Part shown: piece by piece, positions 49,160-59,255 of the stretch | Position numbering within the stretch: position 1 is the stretch's first letter | Layout: each line of letters opens with the position of its first letter | DNA from: Vitellaria paradoxa | Lineage: Eukaryota; Streptophyta; Magnoliopsida; Ericales; Sapotaceae | DNA: 64,000 nucleotides | Assembly: GCA_019916065.1 (NCBI GenBank) | Contig: CM034233.1 | Span: 15,975,009-16,039,008 of the forward strand | Direction of reading: 5' to 3' | Made by a program: the position numbers and the translations under genes | The notes under the pieces: generated by a model | Database searches by the model: none | Told to the model about the DNA's origin: nothing | Seen by the model: the letters and a program-made list of their open reading frames with translations, nothing else

Positions 49160-50139
49160 TTATGCCCCCACTCTGGTCGGGATAATTTATTACTCAAGCA
49201 GAATAGAATAAAACTTATAAACAATAGTGGAAGTATATAGCATTGCATAGATATACTTCAATAACAGTGTAAACGGTTTATGCTTTTTATGAGATCCAAA
49301 GATAAAATCATGCTAAATTGACTTGCCTGTGCGCTTAGCAGAGTTTGCATGAGGAATAGATATGGGAGCTCGAAATACAAAAATTAGGTCCTTATCTGTA
49401 TAAGATGGCTTACTTTCTTTACTTATAAAACTTGCATAAGTTGCTCGGCAAATTGTAAGCTGCTCGGTAAAAAGTTGCTCGGCACGCAAATTGTTTGGCC
49501 ACAAAAAGTTGCTCTTCATCAACTTTGGATGTCGCTGAGGATGACAAGTGTATTAAGAATACTTTAACACTCTAGCTAAAAATCATGTGAAAGAACCCGA
49601 GCATCCATAATTAAGGATGTAACTTTGAATTCATCGTTTGCTCGATCAGAGAGCCAAAATAAGGGCTTTGGCAATTCTTACCTTAATGTAGTCAGGGCTT
49701 AATCATCAAAAAGATGAGAGAAACCAGTGAACTATGATCTGCCAGGTTGCAAATCCTTTCAATAGTGCTAACAAGGGTAGAAAAAGAAAGAAAACGAAAC
49801 TAAATTAGGCTTTATTTCATGAAAACTTTAGACGGTCATAACTTTTTGCTCGGGTGTCCGAATTAGGTGATCTTGGTGTCTATTTCATGTATTTTTTCAA
49901 GATCTATGTGGCCTATGATGGTTTGCGATGGTCAAAATTCTAAAATAAGCCCATCTTCATCACTTTTTTGGACTTTTTTTTCTTAGGCGCACTAATTATG
50001 GCTTCGTTTCAACATGAATAAGTGTTTAAACTTTAAAAATCTTGTTCGGTAACTTCTTTACAAACTAATAAGCTTATCTAGAGGAACACCTTTACCTTAT
50101 TCAGGATACTTTTAATGACAAATAACATTGCTTGAGGAG

Positions 50140-51430
50140 AGATGCCATGCTCGGGGCTAGTTTTACATAGTTTTTACCTCGTTTGATGACACTAACCTCA
50201 CTTAGAGATGTGCTTTAACTTCCTCAGTGATGTTCTGCTCAAGGAGGATGCAGCCGACCTCATGATGTGCCTTAAACCATGCTCAGGAAAGAAAGCCGAG
50301 CTCCTAATATGCCTTAAACTTTGCTCGGGAAAACCATGCTTCGGTATATGCTTTATATCTTACTCGAGGGAAACAGCCGAGCTCGGGGGAGCTTTAGACT
50401 TAGCTGCTGGAGAGAGAGAGCCGAGCTCGGGGTGCTTTAATCCATCTTCAGAATAAAGAGCCGAGCTTGGGATATACTTTACACTATGCTTGGGATAGAG
50501 AGCCGAGCTCGGGATATACTTCAACCTTGCTGTAGGAGAGGGCCGAGCTCGGGATATGCTTTACACCATGCTCGATATAGAGAGCCGAGCTCGGGATATG
50601 CTTTACACCATGCTCGAGATAGAGAGCCAAGCTCGGGATGTACTTTAACCTTGCTATAGGAGAGGGCCGAGCTCGGGATATGCTTTACACCATGCTCGAG
50701 ATAGATAGCCGAGCTTGGGTTTTGAGTTGAACTTTGTTGGAAGAGAGTGGCCGAGCTCGGGTATGCTTTGATCCTTGTTCAAGAATGAACTTTAAACCTA
50801 CTCAGGAATGCACCCTATGCTTGGGAATAATATACTCGGGAATGACTTGCTCGAGAGTATTTTTAGCATGCTCGGGACTAGCTTTGTTTGGGAGATACCC
50901 TTGCTCATTAGTACCCTTGTTCATTTGTTCGGGATAACTTTCCTCGGGGAAAGAACTTGCTTGGGATTGAGAACACTCCTTTGATACAGGAAAATGTTCA
51001 CTATGCTTGAGGAAGAATATGCTCTATATAGCTTTATACCTTTCAATATGCTCGGCATACTGTGGATATGCTCAGCATGGGATTTCCTCATGCTTGGGAA
51101 TTAGCCTTTTGAAACGAACTTTACAGAAATATGCTCGGGAATATGCTTATAGACTGAATCTTACCACCACCACTTACTCGTAGATAGGCTTTTGAATTGG
51201 GTCTCACCATAAAGCGCTTGATAATATGCGTTCAAATTGAATCCAGCCATCACAATATGCTTTTTGAATATGCTTGAGAAATAGCTTTCGAAAATGACCT
51301 CGGGAAAATGCTTTTGAAGACAACCCTACCTGAATAAGGTCGAGACATAGCTTTCTAATATAAACCGAGTTAGAACAACCTTGGGAATATACTTTTTGAG
51401 ATGACCCGAGCCAAAACATGCTCGGGAATT
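50140..51430. repeat. Degenerate CTCGGGA repeat field
   Basis: Dozens of GCTCGGGA/GCCGAGCTCGGG motifs. In the centre (50450-50720) they are spaced by a unit of about 60 bases reading GATATGCTTTACACCATGCTCG with AGAGAGCCGAGCTCGG. Farther right the motif decays to ATGCTCGGGAAT and CTTTTTGA spacers. There is no convincing protein in any frame. Confidence 0.75.
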
Positions 51431-51527
51431 AGCTTTTTGAAATGAACCTAACCAAAAGAATATACTTTTTGTAGTGCAATTTATCAAAATAGACTGGTAA
51501 ACTGGCTTCTGTAGATAACCCAATTAA

Positions 51528-51637
51528 AGAGCCTTTAGCTCAGTGATTAAAGAGCATTTTCTGCCCGCTCATGACTCGAGTTCGAGTCTTCCCCCTCCCC
51601 TTAAAAAAAAAAAAAGAAAAAAAAAATTCACCTTTCA

Positions 51638-51665
<28 letters not shown>
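51528..51665 (+). mobile_element. tRNA-derived SINE with A-rich tail
   Basis: Box A TAGCTCAGTGA (51536-51546) and box B GAGTTCGAGTC (51578-51588) lie 31 bases apart as in a tRNA gene (internal RNA polymerase III promoter). The segment is followed by CCCCTCCCC and two A-rich tracts (51603-51626 and 51638-51665). A functional tRNA fold is not preserved: there is no matching acceptor stem. So this is a short SINE rather than a tRNA gene. Confidence 0.65.
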
Positions 51666-51668
<3 letters not shown>

Positions 51669-51830
51669 TTTACTATTTGTACAACGCCGAGCTTCCTTAG
51701 TGAGAGCTTTTGCTTTTTGGGAGCTTTTGCTTTTTGGAAGCTTCCGTTTTTTTAGAGCTTTTGCTTCCCAGAATTGCTTTTGCTTTTTGTGTGCTTTAGC
51801 TTTTTGGGGGCTTTTGCTTTCTGTTTAATA

Positions 51831-52490
51831 CTTTTCAATAAACCAATGAACCGAAACTTGGTTTAAAGAGAAACCTGGTCAGTCAATAAACCGGGGCCGA
51901 ACCGACACCCCAAGGGGATGTGGCTCCCTTTCTGTACCAACGTTCAGAAAACCGAGCGTGGCTCCTTTCTGATAATCCTTTTCAATAAACTGAGGAACTG
52001 AATCCCAGTCTAAAGAGAAACCCAGTCAGTCAATAAACCGGGGCCGAACCGACACCCCAAGGGGATGTGGCTCCCTTTCTGTACCAACGTTCGAAAAACC
52101 GAGCGTGGCTCTTTTCTGATAATCCTTTTCAATAAACCGAGGAACTGAATCCCAGTCTAAAGAGAAATCCGGTCAGTCAATAAACCGGGGCCAAACCGAC
52201 ACCCCAAGGGGATGTGGCTCCCTTTCTGTACCAACGTTCGGAAAATCGAGCGTGGCTCCTTTTTGATAATCCTTTTCAATAAACCGAGGAACTGAATCCC
52301 AATTTAAAGAGAAACCCGGTCAGTCAATAAACCAGGGCCGAACCGACACCCCAATGGGATGTGGCTCCCTTTCTGTACCAACGTTCGAAAAACTGAGCGT
52401 GGCTCCTTTCTGATAATCTTTTTCAATAAACCGAGGAACTGAATCCCAGTTTAAAGAGAAACCCGGTCAGTCAATAAACCGGGGTTGTCG
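51831..52490. repeat. 147-bp tandem repeats, about 4.5 copies
   Basis: The phrase CTTTTCAATAAACCGAGGAA recurs at 51831, 51978, 52125, 52272 and 52419, a spacing of exactly 147 bases each time. Each unit also has ACACCCCAAGGGGATGTGGC and TACCAACGTTCG. The copies differ by only a few bases. The fifth stops after AAACCGGGG. Non-coding. Confidence 0.9.
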
Positions 52491-53503
52491 CAACCGAGAC
52501 AAACCAGTTGGACGCGCTTTAATTATGTGCATGTCTCTGAAGTTAGAGTAATTCCTTTAATCATGTGCGTGTCCTTGAAACTGTTCTTTCGTAATGCTTA
52601 TCTGCAAAAACTCTCAGTTATAAAATAATCGAATAATACCTACATATAAAATAGTTGTAACAAACTGAGGCAATCCAGCTCAAGAATGAGATAAAAACTG
52701 ATTGAATAACGAAAAATAAATAAATTTGGGGACATCATAATGCATGCTTAGAGTTGAGATACATATTGAAGTCCTGCTTGGGATGATATATTTTGAAAAA
52801 TATAAACCTGTCTAGCGGGATGATATAAATCTTCAGATAAGTTTTAGGAGATTGACAGAAACCGACGAGAAATCTAGAAATTGGAGGAATCCTGTTGTAC
52901 TCCTTTTTTAAGCTGAAGTCTTTTGCTTAAATATAGATATGCTTGCGAAGAAATATAGGTGCACTTGTGCCTTCTGGATGACCTTTTCATGCACTGGATA
53001 TAATATTTTGAGAAAAATAGACCCATAGAATTCTTTCGCGACATGAAGTACTACGCTCGGCCGACTGAAGATTTATACTCATGGATCAACAATGGTAGTG
53101 GGAATTAACAATAATATCTATATAATAAAACACATTCCATTTCAAAAATATCACTCTCACAAATTATAATCAACGGCTGAGATTGAATTTAAATTTTCAA
53201 TGAATGGCTTAGATTCAAAGGCATCCAATCTTCTTCCACAAGTTCCCGCCCAGCACTTGAACAGCATCGCCCAACCCTCTCTCACTTTCTCTCTCTGTTT
53301 AGACCACCGCCCAACCCTCTCTCTCACTTTCAACCCAAACTAACCCCTTCTCTCTCTCTTTCTCCCTTGCCTACGTTGCAATCACTGGATAACTACCGCC
53401 CAAAGTTAGAAGTTCTCTCTTTATCACCTAAAAATTTAACACAGTTCACAAAATCATAGGCTTCCTCTCTCTCTACTCTCTCTCTCTTACTTGCAAGGCG
53501 AAA

Positions 53504-54620
53504 ATGGGTTCAGTTTCACTGAAGATAGGGGATGGAACAGCCAGATTTAAAAGGGCAACTCTGTGTTCTTCAGCGATGAATGTTCTGATGTTCTTCTCCA
53601 TTCTCACCACCAATCTTTCTGCTTCGTATGCTTTCACATCCTCCCCAAAGGACCCCCAAAACCACCCACTTCACCACCACCATCACAAGAACATCTCTCT
53701 CATCTTCGAGCAAGTCTCTTTGATCCTTAGAGAGATAAGCTATTCTCAGAAGAAACTCGCCTAGATGGAGAAGGAGCTTCTGGGATACGAAAGCATTGAC
53801 TTTTCGAGACCCAACATCGCGGATGAGCTCAAGCTCTTCCTCCAGCCCTTCCTCCAGCCGCACCATCTTTCTCTGGGGAAAAATTCGAGAACTGGGATCA
53901 GGGAAATGGTCTCTTCGGTGGGCCATTCCTGTGAGAAATCCATGGATTTGCTGTCTCAGTACATAAATTACAGAGCCAATGGCCAGTGTGTGGACAATTG
54001 GAGCCTTGCCCAGAAGCTGATTCTTTAAGGATGCGAGCCTTTGCCCAGAAAGAGGTGCTTTGCCAAGTCCATACCCAAGGTGGGTCTCTACTCTTTCCCA
54101 ATGTCTCTCTAGAAGAATGTTAGTAGTAAGATTTTAGACTGCAGTGGCCTTGGTTGCAAGAATTTAAATTGCTTGATTGGTAAAAAACTGAGCAGAGACT
54201 GTGTCGGTTGCCTTGATTTGTTTAAAGGGTATAAGAATCAGAGATATGTCAAGCCTAAGGGCAAAAATGATTTCCTAATTGATGACGTTTTGGCACTGGG
54301 AAGTGGTGAGATTTGAATCGGGTTCGATGTTGGTGGTGGGTCGGGTTCCTTTATGCTAGAATAGCAAAGAGGAATGTGACTATACTCACTGCCACTCTAA
54401 ATGTCGATACACCATTTACTGAATTCATAGCTGTAAGAGGGCTTTTTCCTCTGTATTTGAGTTCAGACCATAGATTTTCAATTTACAACAATGTGTTTGA
54501 TTTAGTTCGTGCTTCGAATGGGTTAGATGTTGGGGGTCGCCTGGAGAAATTGGAGTTCTTGATGTTTGATATTGATCGAGATTTGAGGGCGGGTGGATTG
54601 TTTTGGTTGGGCAATTTTTA
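53504..54620 (+). pseudogene. Captured methyltransferase gene fragment (At1g29790-like)
   Basis: The frame MGSVSLKIGDGTARFKRATL with a hydrophobic segment, then HHHHHKNISLIFEQVSLILR, EKELLGYESIDFSRPNIADE, GCEPLPRKRCFAKSIPKVGL, NDFLIDDVLALGSG, IGFDVGGGSGSF and RGLFPLYLSSDHRFSIYNNV corresponds to plant membrane-anchored putative methyltransferases of the At1g29790 type (recalled, not aligned). The SAM-binding GFDVGGGSG motif is present. It is broken: in-frame stops at 53762, 54026, 54092 and 54313, a frameshift near 54350, and truncation after GGLFWLGNF at 54620, exactly before a Helitron-like 5' end. A pyrimidine-rich leader (53270-53500) was carried along. It lacks introns over its visible length. 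Confidence 0.8.
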
Positions 54621-54856
54621 TCTGTATCTCTATAATAAAATACAATATATTTCAAAAAAGTCCCTCTTACAAATTAAAGTATAAATGTTGAGATTAAATT
54701 TGTTTTTTCAACAAATGATTAAAATTTTTTACAAACTTTTTTCTCAAACTTCCATCCTGTTTTTGCATCACTTTACATTCTTATAAATTATTGAGTTGAA
54801 CTTAATGATAATATTTAAAGAATTGCATTAAGAAAGACAAAAATTTTGTTTTTCAG

Positions 54857-55167
54857 GGGGTGTTTGGAAGTTCAAAAAAACTCAAGTTTTGGTAATTTTT
54901 TGGGTGTTTTTTTTTTTTTGCACTTTTTGTGTGTTTGGTTGAACCAAGTGAAATTTTTAGTATTTTTTAGTAACTTTTGGGTATTTGGTAAATTTTTAGT
55001 GTAACAAAGCAAAAAAGTAGTAACTTTTGGGTGTTTGGTATATTTTTTTACTGTAGTAAATCAAAAAAATTGTAATTATGGAGTGTATTTTTTACTGTAG
55101 CAAATCAAAAAAGTAGGAAAATTTATGGTTTTGCCAAACACACCATTTTTTGAGTTGCCAAACGGTA
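54857..55167. repeat. MITE-like element, inverse copy of 27006-27352
   Basis: Borders GGGGGTGTTTGGAAGTTC and GAGTTGCCAAACGGTACC, with the same GTAACTTTTGGGTGTTTGGT units as 27006-27352 but on the other strand. It lies within the inner Helitron. Confidence 0.7.
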
Positions 55168-55339
55168 CCTCAATATATGTTGCCCGATAGAGAAAGAGAG
55201 GGTACAAAAATATATGTATATTTTATTTTACTTGAAGAGTGCTATAAGCACGGGTTATTTGCTAATTTATATGATAAAACACATTCCTTTGATGGGACAT
55301 GTGTGAACGTGGTAGCATTTGAGAGGGTAAGTTTGTTGG

Positions 55340-55500
55340 GGGAGAGAGAGAGAGAGAGACAAAAAGAGGGGGGTGGGAAGGTGGGTTTGCTGGGAGAGAG
55401 AGGGAGAGAGAAAAAGGGGGGTTGGGATTGAGAGGAAGAGAGAACGAGGGGGAGGGGCACAGAGAACGAGAGAGAAAGATAGAGTGAGAGGGTTGGGAGA
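55340..55500. repeat. (GA)n/GGGAGAGAG simple repeat
   Basis: Purine-rich blocks GGGAGAGAGAGAGAGAGA, AGGGAGAGAGAAAAAGG and GAACGAGAGAGAAAG. The frames through it are low-complexity. Confidence 0.85.
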
Positions 55501-56496
55501 ATTGTTTTTTTTAGAGATAAGTTGAATTTTTTTAAATAAAAATAATTAATTTATTATATAATAATTAAATTTAAATACATATAGTTTTATATTTTTTACA
55601 TTATTTGTGTCATAGATATAATAAAGAAATTAAAGTATCTAAATTTGATATATTTTTAACCGTTAAATTTATTTAATTGTCAAGATTATTTTGTTATCTA
55701 CTTTAATTGTCTTTTTGGTCACTTTACATAAAAAAAATATTTTTTATTTTTTCATATTTTATTAAATATATTTTTATAAATATTTTAAAAATACTTTTTA
55801 TATCTATATAATAAAATACAACAGTCGATGTGACAAAAGTTAACTAATATTTAAAATTTAATTTTAATGTACTCAAATTAAAAATTAAAAATAATATTAT
55901 TTAAAAATTTAATTTTAAACAGTAAACATTTAAATTAAAATTTTAAATTTTTATGGGAAAAATTCAATTTTAAAGCACTTAAAATTGTAAACACATACAT
56001 TTTTACACTCTGTGTAGAATTTGAGATATTTGAGATAATAAAAAAGCTAAAAAATTTAAATTTAAGATATTTTTAACTATTGAATTTACTCAATGGTCAT
56101 TATTATTTTGTTATTTTTTTACAATTCAGTTGTCTTTTCGGCCACTTTACCTGAAAACACAATCTTTTATTTTTTTTCATATTTTGTTAAATAATTTTTC
56201 TAAAACATTTATTTGTGATAAATAATAAAATTTTATATGTTTATTAAGACTGTATAGATTATTTTTATGTAGGTTTGTTTGAGCTATTTGTAGACCAAAT
56301 TATATTTTCGTGCCTTTAGGCACAGATAAGTTCTACCTTTTGAAAAAAAATAAATTTTAGTAAAAACAAGACGAAAAAACTTAAAAAAAAAAAAACTTTA
56401 AGACCAAATTAAGAGATAGGCAGTCAGTGCTTTGCACGGGTATTTGCTAATATTTATATATAGAGAAAGAAACCCATGTTGCTGTCATTGTTCGGT

Positions 56497-57001
56497 TGTA
56501 ATTTTTACCTTCTTCTCCGTTGACCCCTTCTCTCCCTTGTCCATGGAGATTGCCTGCAAGCCAGAAAATAGTGAAATAAAGCGGTCGGAGTTAGTCCCCG
56601 ACCAAGGACACTCTGATGCTTAAGTCAGTAAATCGTATAAATAATAAGCTCATGTAAACGGAGAGAGAGAGAGAAAAAGATCAGAGAAAAAGGAGCGGAA
56701 AGAAGACCCCTTACGTTGACTTGATTTTTGGTATTTATAGATGGAGTGTCTGTCTAGCTTTCTGTTGATTTGACTATCACTTTATTTTGATGGGACTAAA
56801 GTGGAGGTGGGTGGCTAACATTAAATATCAGATGATGTAAGCTTCGTAGGCCGTGTAGTAGTGTAGTATATAAAGAAATTATACAACGTAACTAGTAAAC
56901 TATTTAGTCCCAATTTAACTAGAATATAACCCCTGTTCGGGGGTGCAATTTATGGTCGGCGGACCACTCTTGTGGTCGGCCAAACTATTTTATGCCTCAC
57001 A
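56497..57001 (-). repeat. Right LTR of the 8.3 kb element
   Basis: About 505 bp, partner of 48654-49159. The intron of the kinase pseudogene resumes right after it. Confidence 0.8.
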
Positions 57002-57344
57002 ATATAATTTGCTGATATTAATAATTTTTATGTTAGTTGTTGGAAAGGATTAAATTGCTCGTGCAAGAAAAATATATATATATGTATATATATTTAATGG
57101 TTCTTTTGCGGGTTGTGAATGGAAGGCTGTGTGTAGGCCCAATCAGGAATACATTGTGGGCAAGATGTTGGATATGTGACAAGCTTTGGTCATTCAAGGG
57201 TACTCTCAATTCTCAAACTATGCTAGTCTATTTGCAAAGGGATTGGCTAAAAAAGCTCTCCCCCATGGCGAGGTGATGACAAAGATGGGCATTATATCTT
57301 TGAACTTGGAGAGAATTTATCTCAGCGCTATAATTTATGCCTTT

Positions 57345-57490
57345 TTGGCTCTATTTGGAGTGATAAAAAATTTTAAAAAATATTAAAAAATTTTAAAAAT
57401 TATTTATTTTTTATCTTACTGTACGAATTACGAACCTATAACTTATCTTATTTTTTCATTTTATCTTATTTTTTGTCATTACAAACGCAC
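57345..57490. repeat. MITE-like copy, 'ATTACGAA' family
   Basis: An insertion relative to copy A: the intron reads TTTATGCCTTTTT before it and TTCACTGTCGGCAAT after, matching TTTATGCATTTTCACCGTTG uninterrupted at 39513. It starts GGCTCTATTTGGAGTGATAA and ends GTCATTACAAACGCACCC, with the core CTGTACGAATTACGAACC. The empty site in copy A proves mobility. Confidence 0.85.
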
Positions 57491-57889
57491 CCTTCACTGT
57501 CGGCAATATCTTTGATTTTCTGAAGTTTTGTTATGCCTCTGCTGATTCTCCTTGTTGACTTTTTACCCATCAATTGCCCCTTGTTTATTCATATGAATAT
57601 TGGAAGACGCATTTATATTTTAGTTTTTTTCTAAATACATTATCATCATTTAACAGATAAATTTTGTGATCTTTTTTCTTCGTAGAAAAAATAATTACTT
57701 AGCATATGACGTCTCAAATGATGGGACTCAGAGAATCTTTGATGCGAACTATCTGAAAAATTTTTGTTGCTTGGGCATTTGAGATAATTTTTGTCCTGAA
57801 AAAATAATCTGTGTGTCAATCAAGAGGAAAATGCCTTATTAGGAGAAAATAAATTCTCTTCCACTTCTTTTTATTTTTCGCAGTTTGTT

Positions 57890-58035
57890 CTTTGACTCCG
57901 TTTGGTTTGCAAACAAATTTTAAAAAATTCTATAAATTTCTGTTAATTTTATATCACATTAACTTTTTTCTTTTACTGTACACATTACGAATTTTCAATT
58001 TATCTTACTTTATCTTACTTCAAACTCACCCTTTT
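57890..58035. repeat. MITE-like copy, 'ATTACGAA' family
   Basis: Borders GACTCCGTTTGGTTTGCAAA and CTTCAAACTCACCCTTTT, with the core CTGTACACATTACGAATTTT. It lies in the 1.5 kb of copy B (57838-59337) that is absent from copy A. Confidence 0.7.
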
Positions 58036-58433
58036 ATGAACTTTAACTAGCGATTAACTTAGTATATATGTATAAAAAAAACATATTTACAAATGTTGAA
58101 GTAAATGACTGTGCAATTATATATGTATATATATAATCTCCATGTAAATATGTGAGTCTCTTTATATAATTAAGTCTCTTTATATAATTATTTCGTTATT
58201 AGTTTAAAATAATAATCTATATATATAATATATATTGCCTAATATATATTATAAATCTAAAATAGTAAAAAAAAAATCAATTCACAAAAACTCAGGTAGC
58301 ATTGTAGAGTAACATACATGGTGAATGCATGAAAATTTATAAATTATTGTTTGAGAAGTTTAGTTAAGATGAATCATCTTAATTGCTACGAGTAAGTGGA
58401 GCATAAATGATAAGAAAAAATATATATATATAT

Positions 58434-59255
58434 TGTAGGAGATCCATGGCCACGCGGGCAACCCTCCTTTACGAACCTACAGCCGCGTTGAATCCTCCCT
58501 AGCACCACGGGGCAACCACCACAAGGGACATCTCTCGGGATGCCCCTCGCGATGTCTATTTCATTTATAAGAAGGAAGTATTGCGGGACAGCTGACACCT
58601 TACGACAGTTGTGCCATAGCAAGTAGTCACTTAGAGTGTCTTTAGCGCATCCCCTCGAGGCAAAGCAAGGTCCGAGGGTATATAATCCGCCTCAACGCGG
58701 GATCAACAGGGATAAGTGAAATGGAGGCTAGAGTTGAGAGATTTGCTAAAGCATTACTTCGGCCAGCCCAAAGAGAGAGCTGCTCTTGCATTTAATACAC
58801 TTGCACTCACATTCAATAGTCCCAACCACCACAATCACGTGTCTAATTCCCATTCAGCCACAAGCGCCACATCGGTAAATTGACCTTCTTACCTCGTACT
58901 GACGTCTGAAGAATTGTCATTTCCATCACCAATACCTATTCCTCGGACTGGCCACATTAAAAGCCAATAACCTGACACATTCAATCTCTATCAACCCCCT
59001 CTATGAATAGGCAATCATTGGCTACTATTTATTGCTATAAATACACACGATCGCTCCTGGCATCAGGACAAGCATTAACCCACTTACCTACCACCTGACC
59101 CAAGCCATTAAGCTCTCCCTCTATCTTTATCTTGCTCCGGCCAGCCTTAGCTCTCATCCCTTCCATCCTTGACGGAATCCCACATGAATGACGACAAAGC
59201 ATTACTCCTAGATCAATCATCGGGATGCTGCCACATCATCTCGAAGACCCCCACA
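58434..59255 (+). mobile_element. Solo LTR, 822 bp, with TATAT target duplication
   Basis: A GC-richer block starting TGTAGGAGATCC and ending GACCCCCACA, flanked by TATAT on both sides (58429-58433 and 59256-59260). It contains TATAAATA at 59036-59043 followed by CACACGATCGCTCCTGG, a likely LTR promoter. No internal retrotransposon region or second LTR lies nearby. It is unrelated to the two other LTR families of the window. Confidence 0.75.

Larger units (their letters stand above)
53117..56450 (+). mobile_element. Helitron cluster inside the LTR element
   Basis: Several Helitron-type ends are visible. 5' ends start TC after an A: TCTATATAATAAAACAC (53117), TCTCTATAATAAAATAC (54627), a decayed TTTATATGATAAAACAC (55266) and TCTATATAATAAAATAC (55803). 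3' ends have a small hairpin followed by CTAA and T: GTGCTATAAGCAC..TTTGCTAA (ending 55265) and GTGCTTTGCAC..TTTGCTAA (ending 56450). The outermost pair gives 3.33 kb inserted between A and T of the host. Inner ends suggest one Helitron at 54627-55265 and another at 55803-56450 nested in or next to it. No Rep-helicase is present, so all would be non-autonomous. Which ends pair is uncertain. Confidence 0.7.
48654..57001 (-). mobile_element. 8.3 kb non-autonomous LTR retrotransposon in kinase-pseudogene intron 1
   Basis: Two direct repeats of about 505 bp (48654-49159 and 56497-57001) start TGTA and end CCTCACA and are roughly 95% identical by eye. Outside them the intron resumes as in copy A (TTATTGCAATTAT on the left, ATATAATTTGCTGATATT on the right), which fixes the borders. 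A 5-base target duplication is only partly preserved (ATTTT against ATATA). On the minus strand AGAGTGGGGGCATAA abuts the left LTR, a plausible polypurine tract, so the element probably reads right to left. No primer site I recognise was found. The interior has no gag or pol. It contains CTCGG-rich degenerate repeats, 147-bp tandem repeats, a SINE and a Helitron cluster. Confidence 0.8.

Noticed and set aside
50208..50937. Cysteine-rich frames in the CTCGG repeat field
   Set aside because: The residues follow from the repeat unit; the frame changes between units and no family is matched.
51528..51602. Functional tRNA gene
   Set aside because: Boxes A and B are present, but the acceptor and anticodon stems do not pair and an A tail follows directly, so a SINE is the better reading.
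51543..51828. Lysine-rich reading frames over the poly-A tracts
   Set aside because: They are translations of the SINE's A-rich tail and following TTTTGCTT repeats, with no family resemblance.
51831..52490. CRISPR-like array
   Set aside because: The 147-bp units are contiguous without spacers and lie in a plant retrotransposon.
54313..54684. Independent 123-residue protein
   Set aside because: It is the frameshifted distal part of the captured methyltransferase pseudogene plus Helitron end sequence.
55150..55460. Frames with GERERERQKEGG or SPSPSP-type sequence
   Set aside because: Low-complexity translations of the (GA)n repeat on the two strands.
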